Part shown: in pieces, positions 32,428-41,170 of the stretch | Position numbering within the stretch: the first letter of the stretch is position 1 | Layout of the letters: each line of letters opens with the position of its first letter | DNA from: JBNPEO01 sp050490315 | GTDB lineage: Bacteria > Actinomycetota > Actinomycetes > Actinomycetales > Micrococcaceae | Length of the DNA: 64,000 bases | Assembly: GCF_050490315.1 (NCBI RefSeq) | Contig: NZ_JBNPEO010000005.1 | Location: forward strand, 62,001-126,000 | Reading direction: 5' to 3' | Position numbers and translations under genes: made by a program | The notes under the pieces: generated by a model | What the model was told of the DNA's origin: nothing | Databases searched by the model: none | What the model saw: only the letters and a program-made list of their open reading frames with translations

Positions 32428-33837
32428 ATGAAAATCCAGAGTCAGCCGGTTGCACGGCGTGGATTCCTTCGCGGCGCACTAGCCACCGCAGCTTTGATCC
32501 CGGTAGGAGGTGCACTCGCATCTTGCGCTGGTGGAGGAGGCACCACCACAAGCGGCCCTACGGGTGCCGTATCCGATACCAACCCCTTTGGTATGGCAGA
32601 CAAGTCCACCGTTGATGCAGTCATCTTCAAGGGTGGCTACGGTATTGACTACGTAGACTTTGCAGGCAAGGGCCTCGAGAAGGCTCAGGCCGGTTCCACG
32701 GCAAAGATCTCCCCCTCAACGGACATCTCCCAGGAACTGCAGCCGCGTTTTGCCGGTGGAAACCCGCCGGACTTGATCGATAACTCCGGTGCAAAGTCCA
32801 TTGGGTTCAACACGATCCTGCCGCAGCTCGAAGACTTGACCAGCGTTATTGAGGCCAAGAACCTTGAAGGCACGGTCATCAAGGACACCCTTTACGACGG
32901 CGTTTTGGCTCCGGGAACCTTCGACGGCAAGCTCGCTGCCATCAACTACGTGTTGACCGTATACGCAGTGTGGTACTCCTCATCCTTGTTTGAAGCTAAC
33001 GGTTGGACCCCGCCCAAGACGTGGGACGAGGCCTTCGAGCTCGGCGAAAAGGCTAAGGCCAAGGGCAAGTACTTGTTCGTCTGGGGTAAGGAAGCTGCCA
33101 CGTACTACCAGGAAATGGCTATTGCCTCCGCTATCAAGGAAGGCGGCGACGAAGTTCGTCTCGCCTTGGACAACTTGAAGGAAGGCTGCTGGTCCCTCCC
33201 GGCAGTTCAGTCCGTATTCACAGCACTGGAAAAGCACGTTAAGGCCGGTCACTTCAAGCCCGGTGGCTCGGGTACCGCTTTCACCGCAGCCCAGGCACAG
33301 TGGAGCAACGCTCAGGAAGCTCTGCTCTACCCGTCCGGTTCGTGGATTGAAAACGAGATGAAGGACCAGACCAAGGCTGGCTTCAAGATGATGGGTATGC
33401 CGGCACCTTCGGTCTCCGCTAACGGCAAGCTTTCTCAGGCTGGTTTGCACTCGACCGCTGGTGAGCCATTCGTGGTTCCGTCCCAGGGTAAGAACGTTGC
33501 CGGTGGTAAGGAACTGCTGCGTGTGATGCTCTCCAAGGATGCAGCCACCAACTTCGCCAAGACCAAACTGGCCCCAACCATTGTCAAGGACACCGTTCCG
33601 GCTGATGGCTTCGGTTCCACTGCCCTGGTCTCCCAGACCACGCTTCTTGACGAAGCGGGCAAGGACATCTTTACGTGGGGCTTTGTTGACCTTTACGGCA
33701 CCAACAAGGACCAACTGGTTGTCTGGAACACGTTCCTCGACGGTAAGTCTGACGTTGCTACCTTGACCAAGGCTCTGCAGTCCATCACGGACAAGGTTCG
33801 TAACGACAGCTCGGTGACAAAGATTGAAGTGAAGTGA
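32428..33837 (+). CDS. ngcE: N-acetylglucosamine/diacetylchitobiose-type ABC substrate-binding lipoprotein (NgcE-like)
   Basis: A 469-residue extracytoplasmic solute-binding protein of the CUT1 class. The N-terminus RRGFLRGALATAALIPVGG followed by ASC is a Tat-type lipoprotein signal, with Cys as the lipid anchor. The segments NPFGMADKSTVDAVIFKGGYG and ELQPRFAGGNPPDLIDNSGA closely follow the NgcE family of Streptomyces, which binds GlcNAc and chitobiose. Substrate specificity is therefore inferred from family resemblance. It is followed by two permease genes with overlapping starts. Confidence 0.82.
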   Translation: MKIQSQPVARRGFLRGALATAALIPVGGALASCAGGGGTTTSGPTGAVSDTNPFGMADKSTVDAVIFKGGYGIDYVDFAGKGLEKAQAGSTAKISPSTDISQELQPRFAGGNPPDLIDNSGAKSIGFNTILPQLEDLTSVIEAKNLEGTVIKDTLYDGVLAPGTFDGKLAAINYVLTVYAVWYSSSLFEANGWTPPKTWDEAFELGEKAKAKGKYLFVWGKEAATYYQEMAIASAIKEGGDEVRLALDNLKEGCWSLPAVQSVFTALEKHVKAGHFKPGGSGTAFTAAQAQWSNAQEALLYPSGSWIENEMKDQTKAGFKMMGMPAPSVSANGKLSQAGLHSTAGEPFVVPSQGKNVAGGKELLRVMLSKDAATNFAKTKLAPTIVKDTVPADGFGSTALVSQTTLLDEAGKDIFTWGFVDLYGTNKDQLVVWNTFLDGKSDVATLTKALQSITDKVRNDSSVTKIEVK

Positions 33838-34835
33838 CACTACCCGCATTAAAGACGCAGTTGGACGGTGGCAGCACGCCTGCCGCCGTCCGGCCGCGCC
33901 GGAAGAAACTCACTTGGGACCGCGTGAGCTTTATGGCCGTCTTCCTTGGCGTGCCGCTAGTGATTTACCTGGTCTTTGTGATCTCTCCGTTCGTTCAGGC
34001 TTTCTACTATTCGTTGACAGACTGGTCCGGCTTCTCGCCCAAAAGCAACTTTGTAGGGCTTGAGAACTATCGCCGAATATTCAGCGACGACATCTTTATG
34101 AAGGCGCTGGGCAACAACCTTCTCCTGCTTTTGGTTTTGCCAATCGTCACGATCGTTTTGAGCCTCGTTTTCGCCACCCTTGTAACAGTGGGCGGCAGCA
34201 GCAAAGGGCAAGTCAAAGGCCTCAAAGGATCTAGCTTTTACCGTGTGGTCTCGTTCTTCCCCTACACAATCCCGGCAATCGCCATCGGTATTATGTGGGG
34301 CCAGATCTATGATCCCTCAGGCGGTCTCCTTAACGGCATCTTGACCTCCCTGGGCATGGGTGGATTCAAGGACTTTGCCTGGTTGGGTAACCCTGAAACC
34401 GCCATGGGTGCCTCCATGTTTGTGATTGTATGGGGATTTGTTGGCTTCTACATGGTGTTGTTTATTGCTGGTATCAAGGGCATCCCCGCTGAGCTATTTG
34501 AAGCGGCCCGCATTGATGGTGCAGGGCGGTTCCGCACCGCGGTTTCCATCACCATCCCGATGATCCGAGACAACATCCAGACGGCCTACATATACATGGG
34601 CATCTTGGCCTTGGATGCGTTCGTTTACATGGCAGCGTTGTTCCCCAATGCTGGCGGTCCGGATAACACCACCTTGGTGATGGCACAGCAATTGTTCTTC
34701 ACGGCCTTTAACAAGGGCCAGTTCGGTCTTGCCACTGCCATGGGTGTAGTTCTCGCAATTGCCACCCTGATCTTCTCCGCGATCGTGTTCCTTGTGAACC
34801 GGTTGACGGGCGGTACTGAGGACGTGTCTTCATGA
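33834..34835 (+). CDS. ngcF: Sugar ABC transporter permease (NgcF-like)
   Basis: A 333-residue inner-membrane permease with six helices and the EAA loop seen as IPAELFEAARIDGAGRFRTAVSITIPM. A long basic N-terminal tail (RPRRKKLTWDR) precedes helix 1. GTG 33834 overlaps the ngcE TGA by four bases. It pairs with the next gene to form the CUT1 channel. Confidence 0.88.
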   Translation: MTLPALKTQLDGGSTPAAVRPRRKKLTWDRVSFMAVFLGVPLVIYLVFVISPFVQAFYYSLTDWSGFSPKSNFVGLENYRRIFSDDIFMKALGNNLLLLLVLPIVTIVLSLVFATLVTVGGSSKGQVKGLKGSSFYRVVSFFPYTIPAIAIGIMWGQIYDPSGGLLNGILTSLGMGGFKDFAWLGNPETAMGASMFVIVWGFVGFYMVLFIAGIKGIPAELFEAARIDGAGRFRTAVSITIPMIRDNIQTAYIYMGILALDAFVYMAALFPNAGGPDNTTLVMAQQLFFTAFNKGQFGLATAMGVVLAIATLIFSAIVFLVNRLTGGTEDVSS

Positions 34836-35728
34836 CAATGACTAAAACTTCTGGACGCCGTAGCGCTCCGGCAAACTTTGAACACCGCAAGGTTGAATCC
34901 ACCCCGGGGGACAAAGCTGTTGCTTCTGTTTCCCACATAGTGTTGGTCATTTGGTCAGCGATCGTGATTCTGCCGCTCTTGTGGACCATCATGTCCTCGT
35001 TCAAGAGCTCCTCGGAGATCTTTGCCTCACCGTTCTCACTTCCAACAGTGTGGCGGTTCGATAACTACGCGAAGGCGTGGACTGAGGCCGGAATTGGCAG
35101 CTACTTCCTGAACTCAGTGATCGTGGTTGGTTCGGCATTGGTTTTGGTGATGCTGCTCGGCGCCATGTGTGCCTACGTTTTGGCTCGCTTTGTGTTCCCG
35201 GGTAGCCGCGCCATCTACTACTTGATGCTTGCTGGCCTGACCTTCCCGCCGTTCCTAGCCATGGTGCCGTTGTTCGGTATTTTGCGCAGCATGGGATTGT
35301 TGAACAATTTGTTCGGTTTGATCCTCACCTATGTGGGCTTCGCTTTGCCGTTCACCGTGTTTTTCTTGTTCTCCTTCTTCAAGTCCTTGCCGCACGAGAT
35401 CACCGAAGCAGCATCTTTGGATGGTGCAGGTGACTGGCGGACGTTCTTCCAAATCATGTTGCCCATGGCTAAGCCTGGCTTGGCGTCTGTGGCGATCTTC
35501 AATTTCTTGGGTTTGTGGAACCAGTTCCTCATTCCGGTTGCTTTGAACGCCGGTGGCCCCAAGGTGCTTTCGCAAGGCCTCGCGTCCTTCGCAAGCCAGA
35601 TGGGTTACGCGGTGGACTTTGGTGCGTTGTTCGCGGCAGTGACAGTAACTGTCCTCCCGGTACTGGTTGTTTACGTGATCTTCCAGCGCCAATTGCAGGG
35701 TTCCGTATCGCAAGGAACATTGAAGTAG
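34832..35728 (+). CDS. ngcG: Sugar ABC transporter permease (NgcG-like)
   Basis: A 298-residue MalG-type permease with six transmembrane helices and the EAA motif LPHEITEAASLDGAGDWRTFFQIMLPMAKPG. ATG 34832 overlaps the previous stop. No ATPase gene follows; CUT1 systems of this type in actinobacteria use a shared ATPase (MsiK) encoded elsewhere. Confidence 0.88.
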   Translation: MTMTKTSGRRSAPANFEHRKVESTPGDKAVASVSHIVLVIWSAIVILPLLWTIMSSFKSSSEIFASPFSLPTVWRFDNYAKAWTEAGIGSYFLNSVIVVGSALVLVMLLGAMCAYVLARFVFPGSRAIYYLMLAGLTFPPFLAMVPLFGILRSMGLLNNLFGLILTYVGFALPFTVFFLFSFFKSLPHEITEAASLDGAGDWRTFFQIMLPMAKPGLASVAIFNFLGLWNQFLIPVALNAGGPKVLSQGLASFASQMGYAVDFGALFAAVTVTVLPVLVVYVIFQRQLQGSVSQGTLK

Positions 35729-35740
35729 TACTAGCCTTTA

Positions 35741-35797
35741 CAAGGTACGACGGCGGGGCCCCACTGAGTGGGGGACCCCGCCGTCGTACCTTGTTTT
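35741..35797 (+). terminator. Strong stem-loop after ngcEFG
   Basis: CAAGGTACGACGGCGGGG (35741-35758) pairs with CCCCGCCGTCGTACCTTG (35776-35793), followed by TTTT within the tail. It also contains the ACGACGGC octamer. Confidence 0.9.
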
Positions 35798-35823
35798 CGA
35801 GTGGGCAGCCATAGAATTTGTGC

Positions 35824-36654
35824 ATGGGTAATGCAGTATCGCGCGCTGCGAGTTCCGCAGACGACGCAGTCGATGACATCAAAGACAGCAAGGTTGTCAG
35901 AGTCCTTGCCCGTTCAGGCTATGCCGCCATTGGACTGGTTCACGTGCTGATTGGTGTCACTGCTTTGCGCTTGGCTTTGGGGGAAAAGGGCGACGCCGAT
36001 CAGAGCGGTGCGGTAAGTCAGTTGGCTTCAAACCCGTTCTCGCTGGCGTTGCTGTGGGCCGGGTTTATTGTGTGCGCTGTGTTGGCACTGTACTTGGCAA
36101 GCGAGGCGTTGATGGGTTGGCGTTTTGGAGCGTCAAAGCACCAAGTCAAGAACAGACTCAAGGCTGGCGGGCAGGCGGTTGTTTTGGCTGCCGCAGCAAT
36201 AGCTTTTGGCGGCTTCGCGCTGGGGCAAAGCAGCGATAGCGGTCAGAGCTCCAAAAAACTCAGTGCCGATCTGATGAGTAGCACACCCGGCACGGTTCTT
36301 CTGGCGGCGATTGGGGCCGGCCTCATGGTGGCAGGGGTAGTTTTTGTGGTGATTGGCGTCCGGAGAGGTTTCGAAAAGCATCTGCGTGGGCAACCGAGCG
36401 GCACAACTGGCACAGCATTTATCTGGCTCGGCGTGGCTGGCTACTGCGCCAAGGGGGTGGCGCTCGCCGCAGTTGGGCTGCTGATTGTGGTGGCCACGGT
36501 CAAACACGATCCGTCCAAGTCGGGTGGCCTGGATGAGGCGCTCAAAGCATTTTTGGCGCAGAGTTTTGGGGTGTGGATTGTTGCCCTTATCGGCATCGGG
36601 TTGATTGCCTACGGGCTTTTCTCCGTGCTGCGCTCCCGTTACCAGCGGCTCTAA
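35824..36654 (+). CDS. DUF1206 membrane protein
   Basis: A 276-residue integral membrane protein with six helices arranged as three repeats of a two-helix unit. The unit starts LARSGYAAIGLVHVLIGVTALRLALG and recurs as FIWLGVAGYCAKGVALAAVGLLIVVA. This tripling is the hallmark of DUF1206. The function is unknown. I use ATG 35824; a TTG two codons earlier is possible. Confidence 0.88.
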   Translation: MGNAVSRAASSADDAVDDIKDSKVVRVLARSGYAAIGLVHVLIGVTALRLALGEKGDADQSGAVSQLASNPFSLALLWAGFIVCAVLALYLASEALMGWRFGASKHQVKNRLKAGGQAVVLAAAAIAFGGFALGQSSDSGQSSKKLSADLMSSTPGTVLLAAIGAGLMVAGVVFVVIGVRRGFEKHLRGQPSGTTGTAFIWLGVAGYCAKGVALAAVGLLIVVATVKHDPSKSGGLDEALKAFLAQSFGVWIVALIGIGLIAYGLFSVLRSRYQRL

Positions 36655-36810
36655 ACCAGAGCTTAAAGCAAACTCGTGCACGGGAGCTCAACTTTCGCAA
36701 CCGCCCAAAACAGCATTCCCCGGAAATTAGCGGATCTTCGCCGGACCGGCTGAGCCTTGGCTTGGAAAACTGAGCTGTCGTGCACGCCTTCGGGCGTCAC
36801 GGCCCATAAA

Positions 36811-36858
36811 AGTACGACGGCGGGGTCCCCACTCAAGTGGGGACCCCGCCGTCGTTAT
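36811..36858. terminator. Bidirectional terminator with perfect 19-bp stem
   Basis: A perfect 19-bp stem (36814-36832 and 36837-36855) with loop TCAA lies between the convergent DUF1206 and purL genes. On the minus strand the stem is followed by TTTTAT, so it mainly ends purL. It again contains ACGACGGC. Confidence 0.92.
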
Positions 36859-36881
36859 GTGGCTCAGTTATTTAGCTGAAA

Positions 36882-39203
36882 CTACCCGAAGTACTTCGGC
36901 AGTGTGCCTTCGTGGGCTTCGCGCAGTGCGTCGAGGGGGAGTGTGTCCACGCCGCCGATCTCGAGTGCTTTGCCTTCGGCGTCCACCACACCAATGCGGG
37001 TGTGGGCGAAGCCGCGGGCCGTGCACATGTCCTTGAAACGGATTTCTTCAGAGCGCGGTACAGACACGATTGCGCGGGCCTGAGACTCGGAGAACAGTGC
37101 AGTGAACAGGTCAACGCCGTCGCGCTCCATCACCTCGTCCAAGGAGATCCGGGCGCCTACGCCGTAGCGCAGCGAGGACTCCACCAGAGCAGCCGCGAGG
37201 CCGCCCTCAGAGAGGTCGTGTGCGGCGTCGATCATGCCGTCGCGGGAAGCGTTGATCAGTAGTTCACCCAGCAGGCGCTCGGCAGCCAAATCAACCTTGG
37301 GAGGTTGGCCGCCCAAGTGTCCGCGCAAGTTGGACCATTCGGAACCGTCTAGCTCGGCGCCCGTGGTGCCCAAAAGGTAAATGGCCTGGCCATCTTCCTT
37401 CCAGCCGGAGGGCGTCCGGCGGGCGACGTCGTCGAGCTTACCCAAAACCGCAACCACTGGCGATGGGTGAATCGGCGTAGTGCCGGTCTGGTTGTAGAGC
37501 GAAACGTTACCGCCGGTCACCGGGATACCCAGTTCCATGCAGGCGTCGGACAGGCCACGGATCGCCTCGGCGAGCTGCCACATCACGTCCGGGTCCTCAG
37601 GGGAGCCGAAGTTCAAGCAGTCGCTCACGGCCATGGGGATAGCACCAGCGGTGGCCACGTTGCGGTACGCCTCGGCCAAGGCCAGCTGCGCACCCTGGTA
37701 AGGGTCCAGGTAGGTGTAGCGGCCGTTGGCGTCGGTTGCGAGGGCAACACCCAAACCGGTTTCTTCATCCACACGAACCACACCAGCATCATCCGGGAAC
37801 GCCATGGCAGTGTTGCCACCCACGTAACGGTCGTACTGGTTGGTGATCCAGGCCTTGGAGCACATGTTCGGCGAGGCAACCAGCTCGGTCACAGCAGCCG
37901 CGAGCTCTGACGGTGCTGCCGGGCGGCCGGCATCCTGAACGGAACCGGTGAACGTGTCAGCCTGCAGCGAGTCCTGCCACGAGGGGCGGGCGAACGGGCG
38001 ATCGTAAACGGGGCCGTCGTGGGCAACGGTGCGCGGGTCAACATCAACAATGACCTCGCCTTCCCACGTGATGATGAGCCGGCCAGTGTCAGTAACTTCA
38101 CCCAACCACGAGTACTCAACAGCCCACTTGTCCATCACAGCTTCGAACGCTGCAACGTTCTCCGGCGTGACAACAGCCATCATGCGCTCCTGCGACTCTG
38201 ACATCAAGATCTCGCCCGGGGTCAGGGTGGGGTCACGCAACAGTACGGAGGTCAGCTCAACTTCCATACCGCCGTCGCCGTTGGAAGCTAGTTCCGAGGT
38301 GGCACAAGAAATACCTGCGGCGCCCAGGTCCTGAATACCCTCAACCAGGGATCCCTTGAACAGTTCTAGGCAGCATTCGATCAGGACCTTCTCAGCGAAG
38401 GGGTCACCCACCTGAACGGCGGGGCGCTTGGAGGGCTTGGTGGAGTCGAAGGACTCAGAGGCCAGCACGGATGCGCCGCCAATGCCGTCGCCGCCGGTGC
38501 GTGCACCGAACAGGACCACCTTATTGCCCTTGCCCGAGGCGTTAGCCAGGCGAATGTCCTCGTGACGCATCACGCCAACAGCCAGTGCGTTGACCAGTGG
38601 GTTTCCCTGGTAGACGGAGTCAAACACCATTTCGCCACCGATGTTCGGCAGGCCCAAGGAGTTTCCATAGCCACCGATGCCGGCAACAGCACCGTGCATC
38701 ACGCGGGCAGTGTCCGGGTGATCAATCGCGCCGAAACGCAGTGGATCCATGACGGCTACCGGGCGGGCACCCATGGAAATAATGTCGCGGACAATACCGC
38801 CAATGCCCGTGGCAGCACCCTGGTACGGTTCCACGAACGACGGCGAGTTGTGGCTTTCAATCTTGAAGGTCACGGCCCAGCCGTCCCCAAGGTTGGTCAC
38901 ACCGGCGTTTTCACCGATGCCCACGAGCATGTCCTTTTTCATTTCCTCCGTGACCTTGTCGCCGAATTGGCGCAAGTGGTTTTTGGAGGACTTGTAGGAG
39001 CAGTGCTCGCTCCACATCACGGAGTACATGGCCAGTTCCGCGCCGGTGGGGCGGCGGCCAAGGACCTTAACGATCTCGTCGAATTCGTTTTGCTTCAGGC
39101 CGAGTTCGGCCCAGGGCAGTTCCGTGTTTGGGGTTTCCGCGGCGTTCTCAACGGTGTCGATATTGAACTTTTTCTGGCCAGCAGTAGTGGTCTCGGTGCT
39201 CAC
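36882..39203 (-). CDS. purL: Phosphoribosylformylglycinamidine synthase II
   Basis: Converts FGAR to FGAM with ATP and ammonia supplied by PurQ, step four of purine synthesis. The 773-residue small-type PurL has the AIR-synthase-like fold twice. Seen: MWSEHCSYKSSKNHL (active-site His), GDGWAVTFKIESHNSPSFVEPYQGAATGIGG, and in the second half MAVSDCLNFGSPEDP and VTGGNVSLYNQTG. GTG 39203 overlaps the purQ TGA. Confidence 0.98.
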   Translation of the reverse strand: MSTETTTAGQKKFNIDTVENAAETPNTELPWAELGLKQNEFDEIVKVLGRRPTGAELAMYSVMWSEHCSYKSSKNHLRQFGDKVTEEMKKDMLVGIGENAGVTNLGDGWAVTFKIESHNSPSFVEPYQGAATGIGGIVRDIISMGARPVAVMDPLRFGAIDHPDTARVMHGAVAGIGGYGNSLGLPNIGGEMVFDSVYQGNPLVNALAVGVMRHEDIRLANASGKGNKVVLFGARTGGDGIGGASVLASESFDSTKPSKRPAVQVGDPFAEKVLIECCLELFKGSLVEGIQDLGAAGISCATSELASNGDGGMEVELTSVLLRDPTLTPGEILMSESQERMMAVVTPENVAAFEAVMDKWAVEYSWLGEVTDTGRLIITWEGEVIVDVDPRTVAHDGPVYDRPFARPSWQDSLQADTFTGSVQDAGRPAAPSELAAAVTELVASPNMCSKAWITNQYDRYVGGNTAMAFPDDAGVVRVDEETGLGVALATDANGRYTYLDPYQGAQLALAEAYRNVATAGAIPMAVSDCLNFGSPEDPDVMWQLAEAIRGLSDACMELGIPVTGGNVSLYNQTGTTPIHPSPVVAVLGKLDDVARRTPSGWKEDGQAIYLLGTTGAELDGSEWSNLRGHLGGQPPKVDLAAERLLGELLINASRDGMIDAAHDLSEGGLAAALVESSLRYGVGARISLDEVMERDGVDLFTALFSESQARAIVSVPRSEEIRFKDMCTARGFAHTRIGVVDAEGKALEIGGVDTLPLDALREAHEGTLPKYFG

Positions 39204-39970
39204 TTGGTTCCTCCCACGAGCTGGTTCAGTACGGACGTGAAGAAGCCCAAGCCATCAGTCCCGGCATTGGAATCGTCAGCCGATTCCGGGCCAAAGCCTG
39301 GCTCCACGGCGTGCTCGGGGTGCGGCATGAGGCCCACCACGTTGCCCGCGGCGTTGGTGATCCCGGCAATGTCCCGACGGGAACCGTTCGGGTTGAAATC
39401 GACGTAGCGGAATGCGACGCGGCCTTCGGCTTCCAATGCGTCCAAGGTCTTCTCGTCCGCAATGTACTGGCCGTCTTGGTTCTTCAATGGGACAGTAATT
39501 TCTTGGCCGGTCTCATAGTCAGAGGTCCACGCGGTGGTGTTGTTCTCCACTCGGAGGATCTGGTTGCGGCAGATGAACTTCAAGTGATCATTTTTGATCA
39601 TCGATCCCGGGAGTAGGTGGGATTCGGTGAGGATCTGGAAGCCGTTGCAAATACCCAACACGGGCAGTTTGGCGTCCGAGTTGGCGGCGTCCACGATCTT
39701 GCCCATCAACGGGGCAAAGCGGGAGATGGCACCGGCGCGGAGGTAGTCTCCGTAGGAGAAACCACCGGGGATTACGACGGCGTCCACGTCACCAAGGGTG
39801 GTGTCGGCGTGCCAGAGTGGCACAGCAGTGGCGCCGGCCAAGCGGACAGCACGGGCGGCGTCGCGGTCATCAAGTGTTCCAGGAAAGGTTACGACGCCGA
39901 TTCGGGCGCCGGCGAGGCGCGAGTCAGCGGCGACGGCGATTGCCTCGCCGATCAAGGGAAGGGTAGTCAT
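39200..39970 (-). CDS. purQ: Phosphoribosylformylglycinamidine synthase I (glutaminase)
   Basis: A 256-residue class I glutamine amidotransferase that feeds ammonia to PurL. The nucleophile is in VLGICNGFQILTE (Cys), and the catalytic His/Glu are in LMPHPEHAVEP. The oxyanion segment PGGFSYGDYLRAGA is present. The N-terminal 15 residues before RIGVVTFPGTLDD are slightly longer than usual. It overlaps purL and lies two bases from purS. Confidence 0.98.
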   Translation of the reverse strand: MTTLPLIGEAIAVAADSRLAGARIGVVTFPGTLDDRDAARAVRLAGATAVPLWHADTTLGDVDAVVIPGGFSYGDYLRAGAISRFAPLMGKIVDAANSDAKLPVLGICNGFQILTESHLLPGSMIKNDHLKFICRNQILRVENNTTAWTSDYETGQEITVPLKNQDGQYIADEKTLDALEAEGRVAFRYVDFNPNGSRRDIAGITNAAGNVVGLMPHPEHAVEPGFGPESADDSNAGTDGLGFFTSVLNQLVGGTK

Positions 39971-39972
39971 GC

Positions 39973-40224
39973 TTAGGCCTCGACTACCTCGACGTTAACA
40001 ACGTCCTCGATCACCGGGTTGGACAAGAGAGTCTCTGCGGCTTCGCGGGCCTGGGCCAAGATTTCCTCGGTGACCTCACCATCCACGGTCAGTTCGAAGC
40101 GCTTTCCCTGGCGCACGGCGCTGAAGGAAGTGAATCCGAGCCGGGGGAGTGCTCCCACGATCGCCTTACCCTGCGGGTCAAGAATTTCGGGCTTAAGCAT
40201 GACATCAACAACGATCCGGGGCAT
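39973..40224 (-). CDS. purS: Phosphoribosylformylglycinamidine synthase subunit PurS
   Basis: An 83-residue bridging subunit of the PurSLQ complex: MPRIVVDVMLKPEILDPQGKAI and FTSFSAVRQGKRFEL are typical. I start at ATG 40224 after AGGAG with an 8-base spacer; the upstream open frame to 40323 is not part of the family. Confidence 0.95.
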   Translation of the reverse strand: MPRIVVDVMLKPEILDPQGKAIVGALPRLGFTSFSAVRQGKRFELTVDGEVTEEILAQAREAAETLLSNPVIEDVVNVEVVEA

Positions 40225-40476
40225 CCGGCAACTCCTGTGCGTGAGCGGTGGGTGAACCTTAAAAGGGCTGCCACGGAGAGTTGCCGTCTCACGCGCTTCG
40301 AGTACTTCAGGGATTGGGGCCACATGGGGTGGTTTTCAATTCCGGGAAGCAACATAAAGCGGCGCTCCGCGAGCTTGCGCTTCCATTCTACCGGCCCGCG
40401 TGAGCGTTGCAGAGCAACGTATGTTGCAGTCTTGTTGTTTGCTAGATTAGCGGCCGGGGCCACGTAATCTGGTGGC

Positions 40477-40878
40477 ATGAAACCCCTCGCAGACGCTGAT
40501 CGTTGCCCGTGTAATAGCGGCGACATTTTTGCCGAGTGCTGTGGCCGTTTTTTGCATGGAACCCAATCTGCGCCAACGGCTCAAGCGCTGATGCGATCGC
40601 GTTATACCGCTTTCGCTTGTGGTCACGTGGAGTATCTGATGAAGTCTTGGCACCCCAGCACCCGTCCAGATGAGCTGGAGCTGGAAGCCGGGATGATCTG
40701 GCGCCGCTTAGTGATTGAAGACGCTTCTGCTGGTGGGCCGTTTGATACACAAGGAACTGTGACTTTCAGTGCCTACTACCTCCTTGACGGTCAGAAGGGT
40801 GTGCAGCAAGAGTTGAGCCGCTTTGTCCGGGAGGACGGTCAGTGGTTTTATCTCGACGGCGTGGAGCCAGGGCAGTGA
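40477..40878 (+). CDS. YchJ-family SEC-C motif protein
   Basis: A 133-residue protein with an N-terminal SEC-C-like zinc motif (CPCNSGDIFAECCGRFL, Cys-x-Cys then Cys-Cys) followed by the NTF2-like YchJ domain (TAQALMRSRYTAFACGHVEYLMKSWHPSTRP, VTFSAYYLLDG). The family is widespread (UPF0225) and without firm function. It is divergent from purS. Confidence 0.9.
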   Translation: MKPLADADRCPCNSGDIFAECCGRFLHGTQSAPTAQALMRSRYTAFACGHVEYLMKSWHPSTRPDELELEAGMIWRRLVIEDASAGGPFDTQGTVTFSAYYLLDGQKGVQQELSRFVREDGQWFYLDGVEPGQ

Positions 40879-40898
40879 TCTTCGTTTAGGCTGAGCCC

Positions 40899-41108
40899 AT
40901 GGCTGAGAATGGAAAATCCTTTGTATTGCCCGTCGTTATTGCTGCCGTAGCCGCTGGTTTGGGCAGGATGGTGCTGCAGAAGCTCAAGGCAGACCGCAAC
41001 ACCAAGAAAAACTTCGCGAGCCAATTCGCCGATGGCCTACCGGGTGCTGATGCCACCCTCAAGCCCGAGGTCCAAGACCAAATCAGCGAGGCCATGCGCG
41101 GCAAATAG
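40899..41108 (+). CDS. Small membrane-anchored hypothetical protein (69 aa)
   Basis: A short protein with one N-terminal hydrophobic helix (FVLPVVIAAVAAGLGRMVL) and a charged tail ending QDQISEAMRGK. It starts at ATG 40899, 21 bases after the YchJ stop. No family recognised. Confidence 0.6.
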   Translation: MAENGKSFVLPVVIAAVAAGLGRMVLQKLKADRNTKKNFASQFADGLPGADATLKPEVQDQISEAMRGK

Positions 41109-41170
41109 GGGCGCCACATCTAACCCTTCCCCGATGACCGCAGTCGGCGGTCATCAGAAAGGACCTAGAT

